From assembly GCA_934203205.1 (NCBI GenBank), contig CAKPYV010000012.1:1-60493 (forward strand): a DNA stretch of 60,493 nt, written 5' to 3'. How positions within the stretch are numbered: position 1 is the first letter of the stretch; each line of letters starts with the position of its first letter. This DNA comes from an uncultured Anaerovibrio sp. GTDB taxonomy: Bacteria > Bacillota > Negativicutes > Selenomonadales > Selenomonadaceae. Shown piece by piece: positions 8,060-15,725 of the stretch. The notes under the pieces are model-generated. The model saw only the letters and a list, made by a program, of their open reading frames with translations, was not told where the DNA came from and made no database searches. The position numbers were made by a program, and so were the translations under genes.

Positions 8060-11000
8060 TTACTCCTTGCCAGCCAGCTTCTTATAGCCATTCAGGCGAT
8101 TCTGAGCATCCTTCTTGGTCTTTTCAAAGAGTGCCTCAGCAGCCTCTGGGAAGCTTCTCTTAAGGGAGGAGTAACGAACCTCACCCATGAGGAAGTCCTC
8201 AAACTTATCCCAATCAGGCTCCTTGGAATCAAGGCTGAATGGGTTCTTGTCAGTATCACGGAGAGCAGGGTTGTAGCGGAAGTTAGCCCAATAGCCACAA
8301 GCAACAGCCTTAGCAGCCTCTTCCTGACTTCTGCCCATACCAATGCGGATACCGTGGTTGATGCATGGAGCATAGCCAATAATCAAGGATGGTCCTGGAT
8401 ATGCCTCAGCCTCAGCAATAGCCTTGAGAGCCTGGTTCTTATCTGCACCCATATCTACCTGAGCTACATATACATAGCCATAGGTCATAGCCATGAGGCC
8501 CAGATCCTTCTTCTTGGTCTTTTTACCAGTAGCAGCAAACTGAGCAATAGCAGCAGTAGGAGTAGCCTTGGAAGCCTGACCACCAGTATTGGAATATACC
8601 TCAGTATCAAATACAAAGACATTTACATCCTCGCCGGAAGCAAGAACATGGTCTACACCGCCGTAACCAATATCATAAGCCCAGCCGTCACCACCGAAGA
8701 TCCACTGGGAACGCTTAACCAGGAAGTCACGGTTCTCATAAATCTTGTTCAGCAGCTCGTCACCATTCTTCTCGTTCTCCAGCAATTCAGCCAAAGCATC
8801 AGCACGCTGACGGGAACCATCGCCAGTATTCATATTATCCAGCCACTCAGTCATAGCCTCCTGCAAAGCAGCAGAACCATGACCTTCCTCGATAGCCTTG
8901 GCAACATCAGCAGCCAAAGTCTCACGTACAGCCTTGGCACCCAGGAACATACCCAGACCAAATTCAGCATTATCCTCAAACAGAGAATTAGCCCATGCAG
9001 GACCGTGACCCTGTGCATTGGTAGTATAAGGCATAGCAGGAGCACTGGCACCCCAGATAGAGGAGCAGCCAGTTGCATTGGCAATCATCATACGATCACC
9101 AAAGAGCTGAGTAATCAACTTAGCATATGGAGTCTCACCACAGCCTGCGCAAGCACCGGAGAACTCCAGCAGAGGCTGCTCGAACTGAGAGCCCTTAACA
9201 GTTTCCTTCTTAACAGGATTTGCCTTTGGAGCAACCTTCTTAGGATCTACTGCATAATCAAATACAGACTGATTCTTCTCCTGAGTAGCAAATGGCTTCA
9301 ATACCAGAGCCTTCTCCTTGGCAGGGCAAGCATTTACGCAGTTGCCGCAGCCGGAGCAGTCCATAGCAGAAATAGCCATGGTAAAGTTCAAGCCCTTGGC
9401 ACCAATAGCTGGCTTGGAGGTGAACTCTGCTGGAGCTGCATCCTTCTCAGCATCAGTAGTAAGAACAGGACGGATTGCTGCATGAGGGCAAACAAATGCG
9501 CACTGATTACACTGAATACACTTGGTAACATCCCACTCAGGAACATTGATAGCAATACCACGCTTCTCATAGGCAGCAGAGCCAGTTGGGAAGGTACCAT
9601 CAGCCAGGAATTCCAAATCCTTAACAGACAAATTGTTGCCTTCCTGACGGTTAACTGGATTCTGAACATTTTTGATATACTCAGGCAGATGAGACTGATC
9701 TACAGCAGCATCGTCAGCAGCATCAGCCCAAGCAGCAGGAACATTTACCTGATGGAGAGCATTGATACCAGCATCAATAGCGCCATGGTTCATATCTACA
9801 ATGTTCTGACCCTTCTTGCCATAGGAAGTAACTACAGCATCCTTCAGATACTGAACAGCAGTCTCCAAAGGAATAATATCAGCCAGCTTGAAGAAAGCAG
9901 ACTGCATTACCATGTTGAAGCGGCCGCCCAAGCCCAGCTCCTGTGCAATCTTAACAGCGTTTACGGTATAGAACTTGATATTGTTCTTGGCAATATAACG
10001 CTTCATAGCAGCAGGCAGATGCTTATCCAGCTCCTCGTCAGTCCAAATGGTGTTCAGCAAGAAAGTACCATTCTTCTTCAAACCTGCCAGCAGGTCATAT
10101 TTGTCAACATAAGACTGCTGTGAGCAGGAGATGAAGTTTGCATTGTTAATGAGATATGGAGAAGCAATTGGAGTAGCACCAAATCTCAAATGGGACATGG
10201 TAATACCGCCAGACTTCTTGGAGTCATATGCAAAATAAGCCTGAGCATACAGCTTGGTCTTATCACCGATAATCTTGATAGCAGACTTGTTTGCACCTAC
10301 AGTACCATCAGAGCCCAAGCCCCAGAACTTGCAGGCAGTGGTTCCCTCTGGAGTCAGATCTACATCCTCTGGATACAGAGGCAAAGAAGTTCCGTTCAAA
10401 TCATCATTGATACCGATAGTAAAGCCGTTCATTGGAACGTCCTTCTTCAGCTCTTCATAAATGCCCAGTACCTGATCAGGGTTTACATCCTTGCCGCCCA
10501 GACCATAACGACCACCTACAATAACTGGATGTCTGTCAGTGTTGTAGAAAGCAGTACGTACATCCTGATACAAAGGCTCACCCAGAGCACCTGGCTCCTT
10601 GGTACGATCCATAACAGCAATCTTGGTTACAGTCTCAGGAATAGCATTGAGGAAATGCTTTACAGAGAATGGGCGGAACAGATGAACTGCTACCATACCA
10701 ACCTTTTCACCCTTGCCATTGAGATAATCAACAGCCTCAACCAAGGTCTGATTCAGAGAACCCATAGCAATAACTACACGCTCTGCATCTGGTGCACCAT
10801 AGTAATCAAATACATGATGCTCACGACCAGTAACTTTGGCCAGCTCTGCCATAGCTTCCTCAACCAAATCAGGAATAGCTTCATAATATTTGTTTACAGT
10901 CTCACGAGTCTGGAAATAAATATCATCATTCTGAGCAGTACCACGAATACATGGATGATCAGGATTCAGAGCATTGCGACGGAAAGCGTTTACAGCATCC

Positions 11001-11590
11001 CAATCCAAAATCTTGCCTAATTCCTCATAAGGAATAACCTCAATTTTCTGAATCTCGTGGGAAGTACGGAAACCATCAAAGAAGTTCAGGAATGGCACAC
11101 GGCCCTTAATAGCAACCAAATGAGCAACAGCAGCCAAATCCATAACTTCCTGTACAGATGACTCAGCCAGCATAGCCATACCAGTCTGACGAGCAGCCAT
11201 AACATCCTGATGATCACCAAAGATGTTCAGAGAGCTGGTAGCCAAGGCACGAGCACTAACATGGAATACACCTGGCAGAAGCTCACCAGAAATTTTGTAC
11301 ATATTTGGAATCATCAGAAGCATACCCTGAGAAGCTGTGTAGGTGGTGGTCAAAGCACCAGCCTGCAGAGAGCCATGTACAGCACCAGCTGCACCAGCCT
11401 CAGACTCCATCTCAATGATATTAACCTTCTGGCCAAAAAGATTTTTCTGTCCCTTTGCTGCCATTTCGTCTACATTCTCCGCCATTGGAGAAGAAGGCGT
11501 AATTGGATAGATTGCTGCAACATCAGTAAATGCGTAAGAGATATACGCAGCAGCGGCATTACCATCCATAGTTTTCATTTTTTTGCTCAT
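8060..11590 (-). CDS. nifJ: pyruvate:ferredoxin (flavodoxin) oxidoreductase
   Basis: This single-chain PFOR of 1176 residues decarboxylates pyruvate to acetyl-CoA and CO2 with transfer of electrons to ferredoxin, the central fermentative step. Domains in order are the N-terminal TPP-pyrimidine domain (A-A-Y-I-S-Y-A-F-T-D and P-I-T-P-S-S), the transketolase-C-like domain II, the gamma domain, and a 2x[4Fe-4S] ferredoxin insert (C-I-Q-C-N-Q-C-A-F-V-C-P and C-S-G-C-G-N-C-V-N-A-C-P, about residues 690-760). The C-terminal TPP-binding domain carries A-C-A-G-C-G-E-T-P-Y and G-D-G-W-A-Y-D-I-G. It is monocistronic, with its own promoter and terminator. The very long frames on the opposite strand are shadows. 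Confidence 0.98.
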   Translation of the reverse strand: MSKKMKTMDGNAAAAYISYAFTDVAAIYPITPSSPMAENVDEMAAKGQKNLFGQKVNIIEMESEAGAAGAVHGSLQAGALTTTYTASQGMLLMIPNMYKISGELLPGVFHVSARALATSSLNIFGDHQDVMAARQTGMAMLAESSVQEVMDLAAVAHLVAIKGRVPFLNFFDGFRTSHEIQKIEVIPYEELGKILDWDAVNAFRRNALNPDHPCIRGTAQNDDIYFQTRETVNKYYEAIPDLVEEAMAELAKVTGREHHVFDYYGAPDAERVVIAMGSLNQTLVEAVDYLNGKGEKVGMVAVHLFRPFSVKHFLNAIPETVTKIAVMDRTKEPGALGEPLYQDVRTAFYNTDRHPVIVGGRYGLGGKDVNPDQVLGIYEELKKDVPMNGFTIGINDDLNGTSLPLYPEDVDLTPEGTTACKFWGLGSDGTVGANKSAIKIIGDKTKLYAQAYFAYDSKKSGGITMSHLRFGATPIASPYLINNANFISCSQQSYVDKYDLLAGLKKNGTFLLNTIWTDEELDKHLPAAMKRYIAKNNIKFYTVNAVKIAQELGLGGRFNMVMQSAFFKLADIIPLETAVQYLKDAVVTSYGKKGQNIVDMNHGAIDAGINALHQVNVPAAWADAADDAAVDQSHLPEYIKNVQNPVNRQEGNNLSVKDLEFLADGTFPTGSAAYEKRGIAINVPEWDVTKCIQCNQCAFVCPHAAIRPVLTTDAEKDAAPAEFTSKPAIGAKGLNFTMAISAMDCSGCGNCVNACPAKEKALVLKPFATQEKNQSVFDYAVDPKKVAPKANPVKKETVKGSQFEQPLLEFSGACAGCGETPYAKLITQLFGDRMMIANATGCSSIWGASAPAMPYTTNAQGHGPAWANSLFEDNAEFGLGMFLGAKAVRETLAADVAKAIEEGHGSAALQEAMTEWLDNMNTGDGSRQRADALAELLENEKNGDELLNKIYENRDFLVKRSQWIFGGDGWAYDIGYGGVDHVLASGEDVNVFVFDTEVYSNTGGQASKATPTAAIAQFAATGKKTKKKDLGLMAMTYGYVYVAQVDMGADKNQALKAIAEAEAYPGPSLIIGYAPCINHGIRIGMGRSQEEAAKAVACGYWANFRYNPALRDTDKNPFSLDSKEPDWDKFEDFLMGEVRYSSLKRSFPEAAEALFEKTKKDAQNRLNGYKKLAGKE

Positions 11591-11721
11591 GGATCATACT
11601 CCCCCTTAAAAAAATTGATACAGTGCACCTGCACACAAATTGGTACAACTGTATAAAGTATACACAACACACTGAACCATGTAGTTTTTCTTATAGGAAA
11701 TATACACACTTCATTAGATTC

Positions 11722-11750
11722 ATTATACAACCTACAAAGTATTTTGTAAA
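11722..11750 (-). promoter_or_regulatory. nifJ promoter
   Basis: On the minus strand TTTACA (complement of 11745-11750) and TATAAT (complement of 11722-11727) are separated by 17 nt. The transcript would have a roughly 125-nt leader ending in a GGGGGAG ribosome binding site. In the remainder of the 355-bp gap I see only AT-rich sequence and the relBE control region. Confidence 0.8.
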
Positions 11751-11861
11751 TGAGGGAACTTTTTTTGTAACCTTTATATTAATTCTATCAATTGAGATTT
11801 TGTGCAAATATGTTTGCCATAAGTTCATATTGTTCTTGATGTATTTCTTATTATATTTAAC

Positions 11862-11914
11862 TTGACCAGAAAATATATTTGCAGTACAATATACTCACAA
11901 GAGTACATTGTACT
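11862..11914 (+). promoter_or_regulatory. relBE promoter with palindromic operator
   Basis: TTGACC (11862-11867) and TACAAT (11885-11890) are spaced by 17 nt. The -10 lies inside a large palindrome at 11883-11914: two 14-bp arms, AGTACAATATACTC and GAGTACATTGTACT, matching at 13 of 14 positions around a 4-nt centre. This is the expected layout for autorepression by a ribbon-helix-helix RelB antitoxin. Confidence 0.8.
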
Positions 11915-11946
11915 GTCGCTGTTTTTTTACACAGGAGGTGTTATTT

Positions 11947-12165
11947 ATGGCTTATTCAATTAGACTTACTGAGGAAGAGCGGGGACTGGCAGATGCTTAT
12001 GCCAAGCTCCAGGGAATTTCCGTGGCTGAGGCCTTTAAAAAGGCTTTGTTTGACAAAATCGAGGACGAATATGATTTGATGGTGGCGGAAAGTGCCTACA
12101 ACAATTATTTAAAAGAACCTAAAACTTACTCTCACAATGAAGCATGGGAGGAAATTTTAAAATGA
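11947..12165 (+). CDS. relB: RelB-family antitoxin (ribbon-helix-helix)
   Basis: This 72-residue protein begins M-A-Y-S-I-R-L-T-E-E-E-R, the beta-strand of a ribbon-helix-helix DNA-binding fold. Two helices follow and then an acidic, probably disordered C-terminal arm (from about residue 45) that would wrap the toxin. The ATG at 11947 has AGGAGGTG upstream; upstream in-frame starts would fall inside the operator. It overlaps relE by 4 bp (ATGA). The expected role is neutralising RelE and repressing the operon via the palindrome. Confidence 0.88.
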   Translation: MAYSIRLTEEERGLADAYAKLQGISVAEAFKKALFDKIEDEYDLMVAESAYNNYLKEPKTYSHNEAWEEILK

Positions 12166-12431
12166 GCTATACACTGCGCTATTCAAAACAAGCCATTAAG
12201 GAGCTAAAAAAATTAGATCCGTATACCAAAAAGATTATTAAAGGTTGGATTGAAAAAAATCTCCTTGATTGCGAAAATCCAAGAGCTCACGGCAAATCTC
12301 TTACTGCCAACCGCAGTGGCCAATGGCGCTATCGCATTGGAGACTACCGCCTTATTTGCCATATAGACGATGATGAGCTGATTATCCTCGCTCTAAACGT
12401 AGGCCACCGCCGAACAGTCTACACTTCATAA
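12162..12431 (+). CDS. relE: RelE/ParE-superfamily toxin (probable mRNA interferase)
   Basis: This 89-residue basic protein has the RelE/YafQ/ParE fold signature. It starts Y-T-L-R-Y-S-K-Q-A-I-K-E-L-K-K-L-D, then has G-Q-W-R-Y-R-I-G-D-Y-R-L-I-C in the central sheet and V-G-H-R-R-T-V-Y at the C-terminus, with the Arg/His/Tyr residues usually involved in ribosome-dependent mRNA cleavage. The ATG at 12162 overlaps the relB stop. The gene appears intact and ends at a bidirectional terminator. Confidence 0.9.
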   Translation: MSYTLRYSKQAIKELKKLDPYTKKIIKGWIEKNLLDCENPRAHGKSLTANRSGQWRYRIGDYRLICHIDDDELIILALNVGHRRTVYTS

Positions 12432-12460
12432 AATTTCAACCTTATTTTACAAAAAAAATT

Positions 12461-12490
12461 AGGCACATCGCTTGTTTCAGCAATGTGCCT
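12461..12490. terminator. bidirectional terminator between relE and the DUF1232 gene
   Basis: AGGCACAT and ATGTGCCT form an 8-bp stem, extended by further pairs. It is flanked by A-rich sequence on the left and T-rich sequence on the right, so it can end both convergent transcripts. Confidence 0.8.
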
Positions 12491-12514
12491 CTTATTTTGC
12501 TTAAGAAAGTCTTT

Positions 12515-12934
12515 TCAATTTAATTTGCTTACAGCCTCTGGTCCAAATATCCAGGCCAGCTTTTTCTTGGCCTTGGTACGAACCTCATCATTAATGTAAA
12601 ACTGAGCCATAACTAAAGCTGCACCAATAATGGTTAAATCATCGGTATAACCTATAAATGGTATCAAATCTGCAAGAGCATCAAAGGGCATGATAAAATA
12701 CCCTAATGCCCCATAGATACCGGCCTTAACCTTCTTGGGACATTTGGGATTCTGCGTTACATAGAAAAGTTGTAAAACCTTGTAGGCTGCCTGCACGCCA
12801 ATGGACTTGAAATGCTTAGCCAGCTTTTGCCACAACTTTTCCTCTGAATACTCTGTAGTATATTTTTCTGTATCTACTGCTTTATATCTGTCATTTTTAC
12901 TGCTATCAGACAAATTATTCTGTAATGTAAACAT
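12515..12934 (-). CDS. DUF1232 (YkvA-like) small membrane protein
   Basis: This 139-residue protein carries the DUF1232 core at about residues 60-115: G-A-L-G-Y-F-I-M-P-F-D-A-L-A-D-L-I-P, then G-Y-T-D-D-L-T-I-I-G-A, a conserved hairpin membrane motif. Function is unknown in the family. It follows sfsA by 7 bp on the same strand, so it is probably the last gene of a three-gene run with the dehydrogenase and sfsA. Confidence 0.88.
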   Translation of the reverse strand: MFTLQNNLSDSSKNDRYKAVDTEKYTTEYSEEKLWQKLAKHFKSIGVQAAYKVLQLFYVTQNPKCPKKVKAGIYGALGYFIMPFDALADLIPFIGYTDDLTIIGAALVMAQFYINDEVRTKAKKKLAWIFGPEAVSKLN

Positions 12935-12941
12935 AATCTGC

Positions 12942-13631
12942 TTATCCTTTGCTGTATTCAGCTGATATTATCTTTAACTCCTGGGGCTTTACCGAGGTAC
13001 AGAAAAACAAGATTTTTACACCTGCCGCGAGAGCCTTATTTACTGCCTCTCCATAGGCAGGATGAGTGGCAATATTAGGCTTTACCTGCTGGATGCCCTC
13101 CATCTGAATCACATAGGCCATAATGGCACGATATCCCTCCTGAGCCGCCTTGGCCAGCTCGCCCAGATGCTTCACGCCTCGTTCCGTAGGTGCATCAGGA
13201 AAATAGCCCTGACCATCAATTTCCAAGGTACAGCCCTTGACCTCCATAAGATACCGTTCCGGCTTCCCCTGCAAACCAATTTGTTTTTCCATATAAAAAT
13301 CTATGCGGGAATTTCCATAGGTATACTCTGGCTTAATATAGCTAAAATCCTGCCCAGACAACCATTCTGCCACCACCTTGTTGGGAGCCTGACTGTCCAT
13401 ATTTATCAAGCCAAAATTTTTCTTGTACACAGCAACTAAATCATATTTGGTCTTTCTATTGGGATTGGAGGCTTTTTCCAGCACCACCTTTACCCCTGGC
13501 AATAACAGTTCCTTACAGCGACCAGTGTTCTTAACATGAACTGTTTCCACCTGCCGATTTACTTCCACATGGGCAATAAACCTGTTGGGCCTATCTACAA
13601 ATTTTCCCTCAACAATATCTTCGTAAATCAT
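12942..13631 (-). CDS. sfsA: DNA/RNA nuclease SfsA family protein
   Basis: This 229-residue protein matches SfsA along its length: an N-terminal OB-like part (F-I-A-H-V-E-V-N) and then a nuclease-like domain with S-R-I-D-F-Y-M-E, E-V-K-G-C-T-L and F-P-D-A-P-T-E-R-G-V-K-H-L. The family was first described as sugar fermentation stimulation protein and is now regarded as a nuclease. It sits 5 bp after the dehydrogenase gene and 7 bp before DUF1232. Confidence 0.94.
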   Translation of the reverse strand: MIYEDIVEGKFVDRPNRFIAHVEVNRQVETVHVKNTGRCKELLLPGVKVVLEKASNPNRKTKYDLVAVYKKNFGLINMDSQAPNKVVAEWLSGQDFSYIKPEYTYGNSRIDFYMEKQIGLQGKPERYLMEVKGCTLEIDGQGYFPDAPTERGVKHLGELAKAAQEGYRAIMAYVIQMEGIQQVKPNIATHPAYGEAVNKALAAGVKILFFCTSVKPQELKIISAEYSKG

Positions 13632-13636
13632 AAATT

Positions 13637-14506
13637 TTATTTATTCAGATACCACTGAATAATAGCCTGTGTTCCCTTGTTTTCCATGCCCTTAGCGGCC
13701 AACTGGTCATAAAGCTCCTTGGCCTTTTCCAAGCCCGGCAGTACAAGTCCAGCCTCATGGGCAGTTTCAATGGCAATCCTCATATCCTTAATAAAATGCT
13801 TGATATAGAAACCTGGCTTATCATCTCCAGCCAACATTCTTCTGCCTAAATTGGACAAAGACCAAGAGCCTGCTGCTCCAGTTTCAATAGTCTCCAGCAC
13901 TTTCTGAGTATTCAAACCCATTTTCTGAGCATAAACCAAAGACTCTGCTACCGCCATCATGCCAGCTGCAATGGCAATCTGATTGGCCATCTTGGTGTAC
14001 TGACCGCTGCCTGCTGGGCCAAAATAGTTAATGGTTTTGCCCATAGCCTGAAATACTGGCAATAGAGCCTGAAAAGCCTCTTCCTCGCCACCTACCATAA
14101 TAGCTAGAGTGGCATTGCGAGCACCTAAATCCCCTCCAGATACTGGAGCATCCAGAGAAGCAATCCCCTTGGCCTTAGCTGCTTCATATATCTTTCGAGC
14201 CAAGATTGGGCTGGAGGTGGTCATATCCACAATATAGCCTCCTACCTTGGTGGAAAGGACACCCTGCTCTCCCAGATAAACTTCCTCCACATCCTGTGGA
14301 TAGCCTACCATAGAGATAATTACATCTGCCTCTGCGGCCAAAGCTGCTGGAGTATCATACCATTTCATGCCCTTTTCTATCAGCTCCTGAGCCTTTGCCT
14401 TAGTTCTTGTGTAAATTCCCAGCTCAAAACCTGCATCCTGCAAATGCTTGGCCATGCTGCTGCCCATAACGCCGATACCAATAAAGCCAATCTTCTTTAT
14501 ATTCAT
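13637..14506 (-). CDS. beta-hydroxyacid dehydrogenase (2-hydroxy-3-oxopropionate reductase / 3-hydroxyisobutyrate dehydrogenase family)
   Basis: This 289-residue NAD(P)-dependent enzyme has the N-terminal Rossmann motif G-F-I-G-I-G-V-M-G-S-S-M-A. The family signatures D-A-P-V-S-G-G and the catalytic Lys in K-M-A-N-Q-I follow. Substrate could be tartronate semialdehyde, 3-hydroxyisobutyrate or succinic semialdehyde; the sequence does not decide. It is the first gene of the run with sfsA and DUF1232. Confidence 0.88.
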   Translation of the reverse strand: MNIKKIGFIGIGVMGSSMAKHLQDAGFELGIYTRTKAKAQELIEKGMKWYDTPAALAAEADVIISMVGYPQDVEEVYLGEQGVLSTKVGGYIVDMTTSSPILARKIYEAAKAKGIASLDAPVSGGDLGARNATLAIMVGGEEEAFQALLPVFQAMGKTINYFGPAGSGQYTKMANQIAIAAGMMAVAESLVYAQKMGLNTQKVLETIETGAAGSWSLSNLGRRMLAGDDKPGFYIKHFIKDMRIAIETAHEAGLVLPGLEKAKELYDQLAAKGMENKGTQAIIQWYLNK

Positions 14507-14626
14507 AATATCCGTCCTTTCAACCTAAAAGCTTTATACAAATATTTTACTACACAAGCTCTACCTATTCCAAATTCTTTTTTACAAAGTCTGATTTGTA
14601 GTCCTAAGTAATTTTAAAATATATTT

Positions 14627-14655
14627 TTGACTACAAGCGAAACATTTGTTATAAT
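14627..14655 (+). promoter_or_regulatory. promoter of the type I toxin mRNA, copy A
   Basis: TTGACT (14627-14632) and TATAAT (14650-14655) are separated by exactly 17 nt. The same promoter, with a very similar spacer, occurs in the inverted copy at 43316-43344. Confidence 0.85.
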
Positions 14656-14789
14656 TTGTGTGTATTGTGGGGATATGCCCACGGAGCGGACGCAGTATGA
14701 AAATACTGTTATCAATGATACAAATGATGGTCGCCCTGCAAATAAGTAAATGTTCTGCCTAGCAGTTTTGTTTACAGGGAGATGATAGC

Positions 14790-14852
14790 ATGAAAAATGT
14801 TATCTGTAGAGGTTTCGATAATAGTGTTCCCAGAAAAGGGAAGCGCCTGTGA
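14790..14852 (+). CDS. 20-residue leader ORF overlapping the toxin ORF, copy A
   Basis: The ATG at 14790 has the best-placed ribosome binding site of the locus (AGGGAG, 8 nt upstream). It encodes a basic peptide ending N-S-V-P-R-K-G-K-R-L. The copy at 43118-43180 encodes the same peptide with two substitutions. It overlaps the 59-residue hydrophobic ORF in another frame, so it may couple or limit toxin translation. The overlap makes it hard to say which frame is under selection here. Confidence 0.45.
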   Translation: MKNVICRGFDNSVPRKGKRL

Positions 14853-14976
14853 TGAGGCATTAGCTGTAGCAATATATGCTCTTATATCATTGTTTACTCT
14901 TGTAGTGACTGTAATTATGGCTGTGTTGATTTGGCTAACTATCACAGGTGAACTATCGTTGATTTTACTAGGTTAA
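14797..14976 (+). CDS. putative type I toxin, 59-residue hydrophobic peptide, copy A
   Basis: This peptide has a short polar N-terminus containing F-P-E-K-G-S-A-C-D, one membrane-spanning helix (about residues 21-47) and a T-G-E-L-S-L-I-L-L tail. It is 43 of 59 identical to the ORF at 42994-43173. The differences in the helix are mostly hydrophobic for hydrophobic (I/V, L/F, M/A), which supports real coding. The length and single helix resemble type I membrane toxins, but I do not recognise a named family. The ATG at 14797 lacks a well-spaced site of its own; an in-frame GTG at 14824 is possible. Confidence 0.65.
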   Translation: MLSVEVSIIVFPEKGSACDEALAVAIYALISLFTLVVTVIMAVLIWLTITGELSLILLG

Positions 14977-15010
14977 CGTAGGTCACATATCGACCGACAT
15001 CTTGTAAAAA

Positions 15011-15153
15011 CGAAAAAAGCTGTCCTGGCCGGGACAGCTTCCTCGTAAGATGTTGTGACCATCAGTGTTCACACCACTGTTTGACGGTCGGTTTTTTAAT
15101 CAATCAAAAAACATGTAGTGGCGAGCCATCATTGTGGTTCGCTCTTTTTTTAT
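15011..15153 (-). ncRNA. putative antitoxin antisense RNA, copy A
   Basis: This deduced RNA of about 143 nt starts downstream of the TTGACT-N17-TAAAAT promoter. It ends at a strong terminator (AAGCTGTCC / GGACAGCTT stem then T-run, complement of 15011-15040). It is fully complementary to the 3' part of the toxin mRNA, past the toxin stop, as in tail-to-tail type I systems. Its first 25 nt also contain an ATGATGG-type motif shared with the mRNA leader. Confidence 0.65.
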
Positions 15154-15159
15154 ACCCTT

Positions 15160-15188
15160 ATTTTAGCCTACATAAACATCTTAGTCAA
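15160..15188 (-). promoter_or_regulatory. antisense RNA promoter, copy A
   Basis: On the minus strand TTGACT (complement of 15183-15188) and TAAAAT (complement of 15160-15165) are spaced by 17 nt. Both hexamers are identical in copy B (42784-42812), although the spacers differ. That argues these are functional promoter elements. Confidence 0.8.
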
Positions 15189-15227
15189 GTTCCGATTTTA
15201 GGAACTGACCATCTCTCCATGCTATGT

Positions 15228-15720
15228 AAATATAATTCGGTATGTCAAAGTTTTTCGAAATACAGCCTGCGGTCATAACGACTTTTGCTCTGTCCGACTT
15301 AATGGGCCAGACGCAAAAGTGTCATGCCCCTCCGGCTGTTGTCGAATCATCAAGGCTTATCGGTATTGCCAATCTTCGATAATTCTGCTACCTTCGTAAA
15401 AAATCGGTCATTTCAAACAGTGCCAAAGCAGAAAGACGCAATGAATACGCTAATGAGCGGTATGGGAGTACCCTGCACAGGTACTCTTCGCGCCTCGGTA
15501 CTTAGCGATTCATGAGCTTTCGGGGCGTCAGCCACGAATTGCCTCATGAGAGCTTTAGTACCGCTAGGCGAGAAAAGTAGCGAGAGCGTGCCTGAAAGGG
15601 TACTCCCATATCGCCATTAATAGGGGATAATTTTGCACATCAATATGGCACAAGCGTGCCATAAAGTGTATATGCCATGCCTACAAAAAGTGTATAGATA
15701 ATAGATGTATTCGGCAAATC
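15228..15720 (+). repeat. copy B of the long noncoding inverted repeat
   Basis: This is the reverse complement of 3411-4025, about 490 bp because it lacks the roughly 120-bp internal block. Differences are scattered substitutions. The two copies bracket an 11.2-kb segment with the nad operon, nifJ, relBE and sfsA, so recombination between them would invert it. The right end stops a few bases before the OGT-like gene. Confidence 0.85.
15461..15610. repeat. 150-bp foldback core (copy B)
   Basis: The boundaries match copy A exactly: TATGGGAGTACCCT at one end and AGGGTACTCCCATA at the other. The self-complementary interior is conserved. Identical length in both copies, despite an indel elsewhere in the repeat, suggests that the core is a unit. 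Confidence 0.7.
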
Positions 15721-15725
15721 AAAAC

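Larger units (their letters stand above)
14662..15150 (+). ncRNA. putative toxin mRNA with structured leader and 3' tail, copy A
   Basis: The deduced transcript runs from about 7 nt past the -10 to a terminator (GCGAGCCA / TGGTTCGC stem, 15121-15142, then T7). A leader segment at 14724-14735 (ATGATGGTCGCC) is complementary, with one bulge, to the 3' end at 15120-15132 (GGCGAGCCATCAT). The mRNA could therefore close end-to-end, as in hok and aapA1 messages. Transcript ends are inferred, not measured. Confidence 0.6.

Noticed and set aside
8027..10123. A 698-codon open frame antisense to nifJ
   Set aside because: It lies entirely opposite a clear nifJ, is rich in Ser/Leu/Ile as expected from reverse reading, and has no ribosome binding site.
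14507..15725. CRISPR array or prophage remnant in the accessory region
   Set aside because: There are no regularly spaced direct repeats, integrase, cas or phage genes. The repeats present are explained by the TA cassette and the long inverted repeat.
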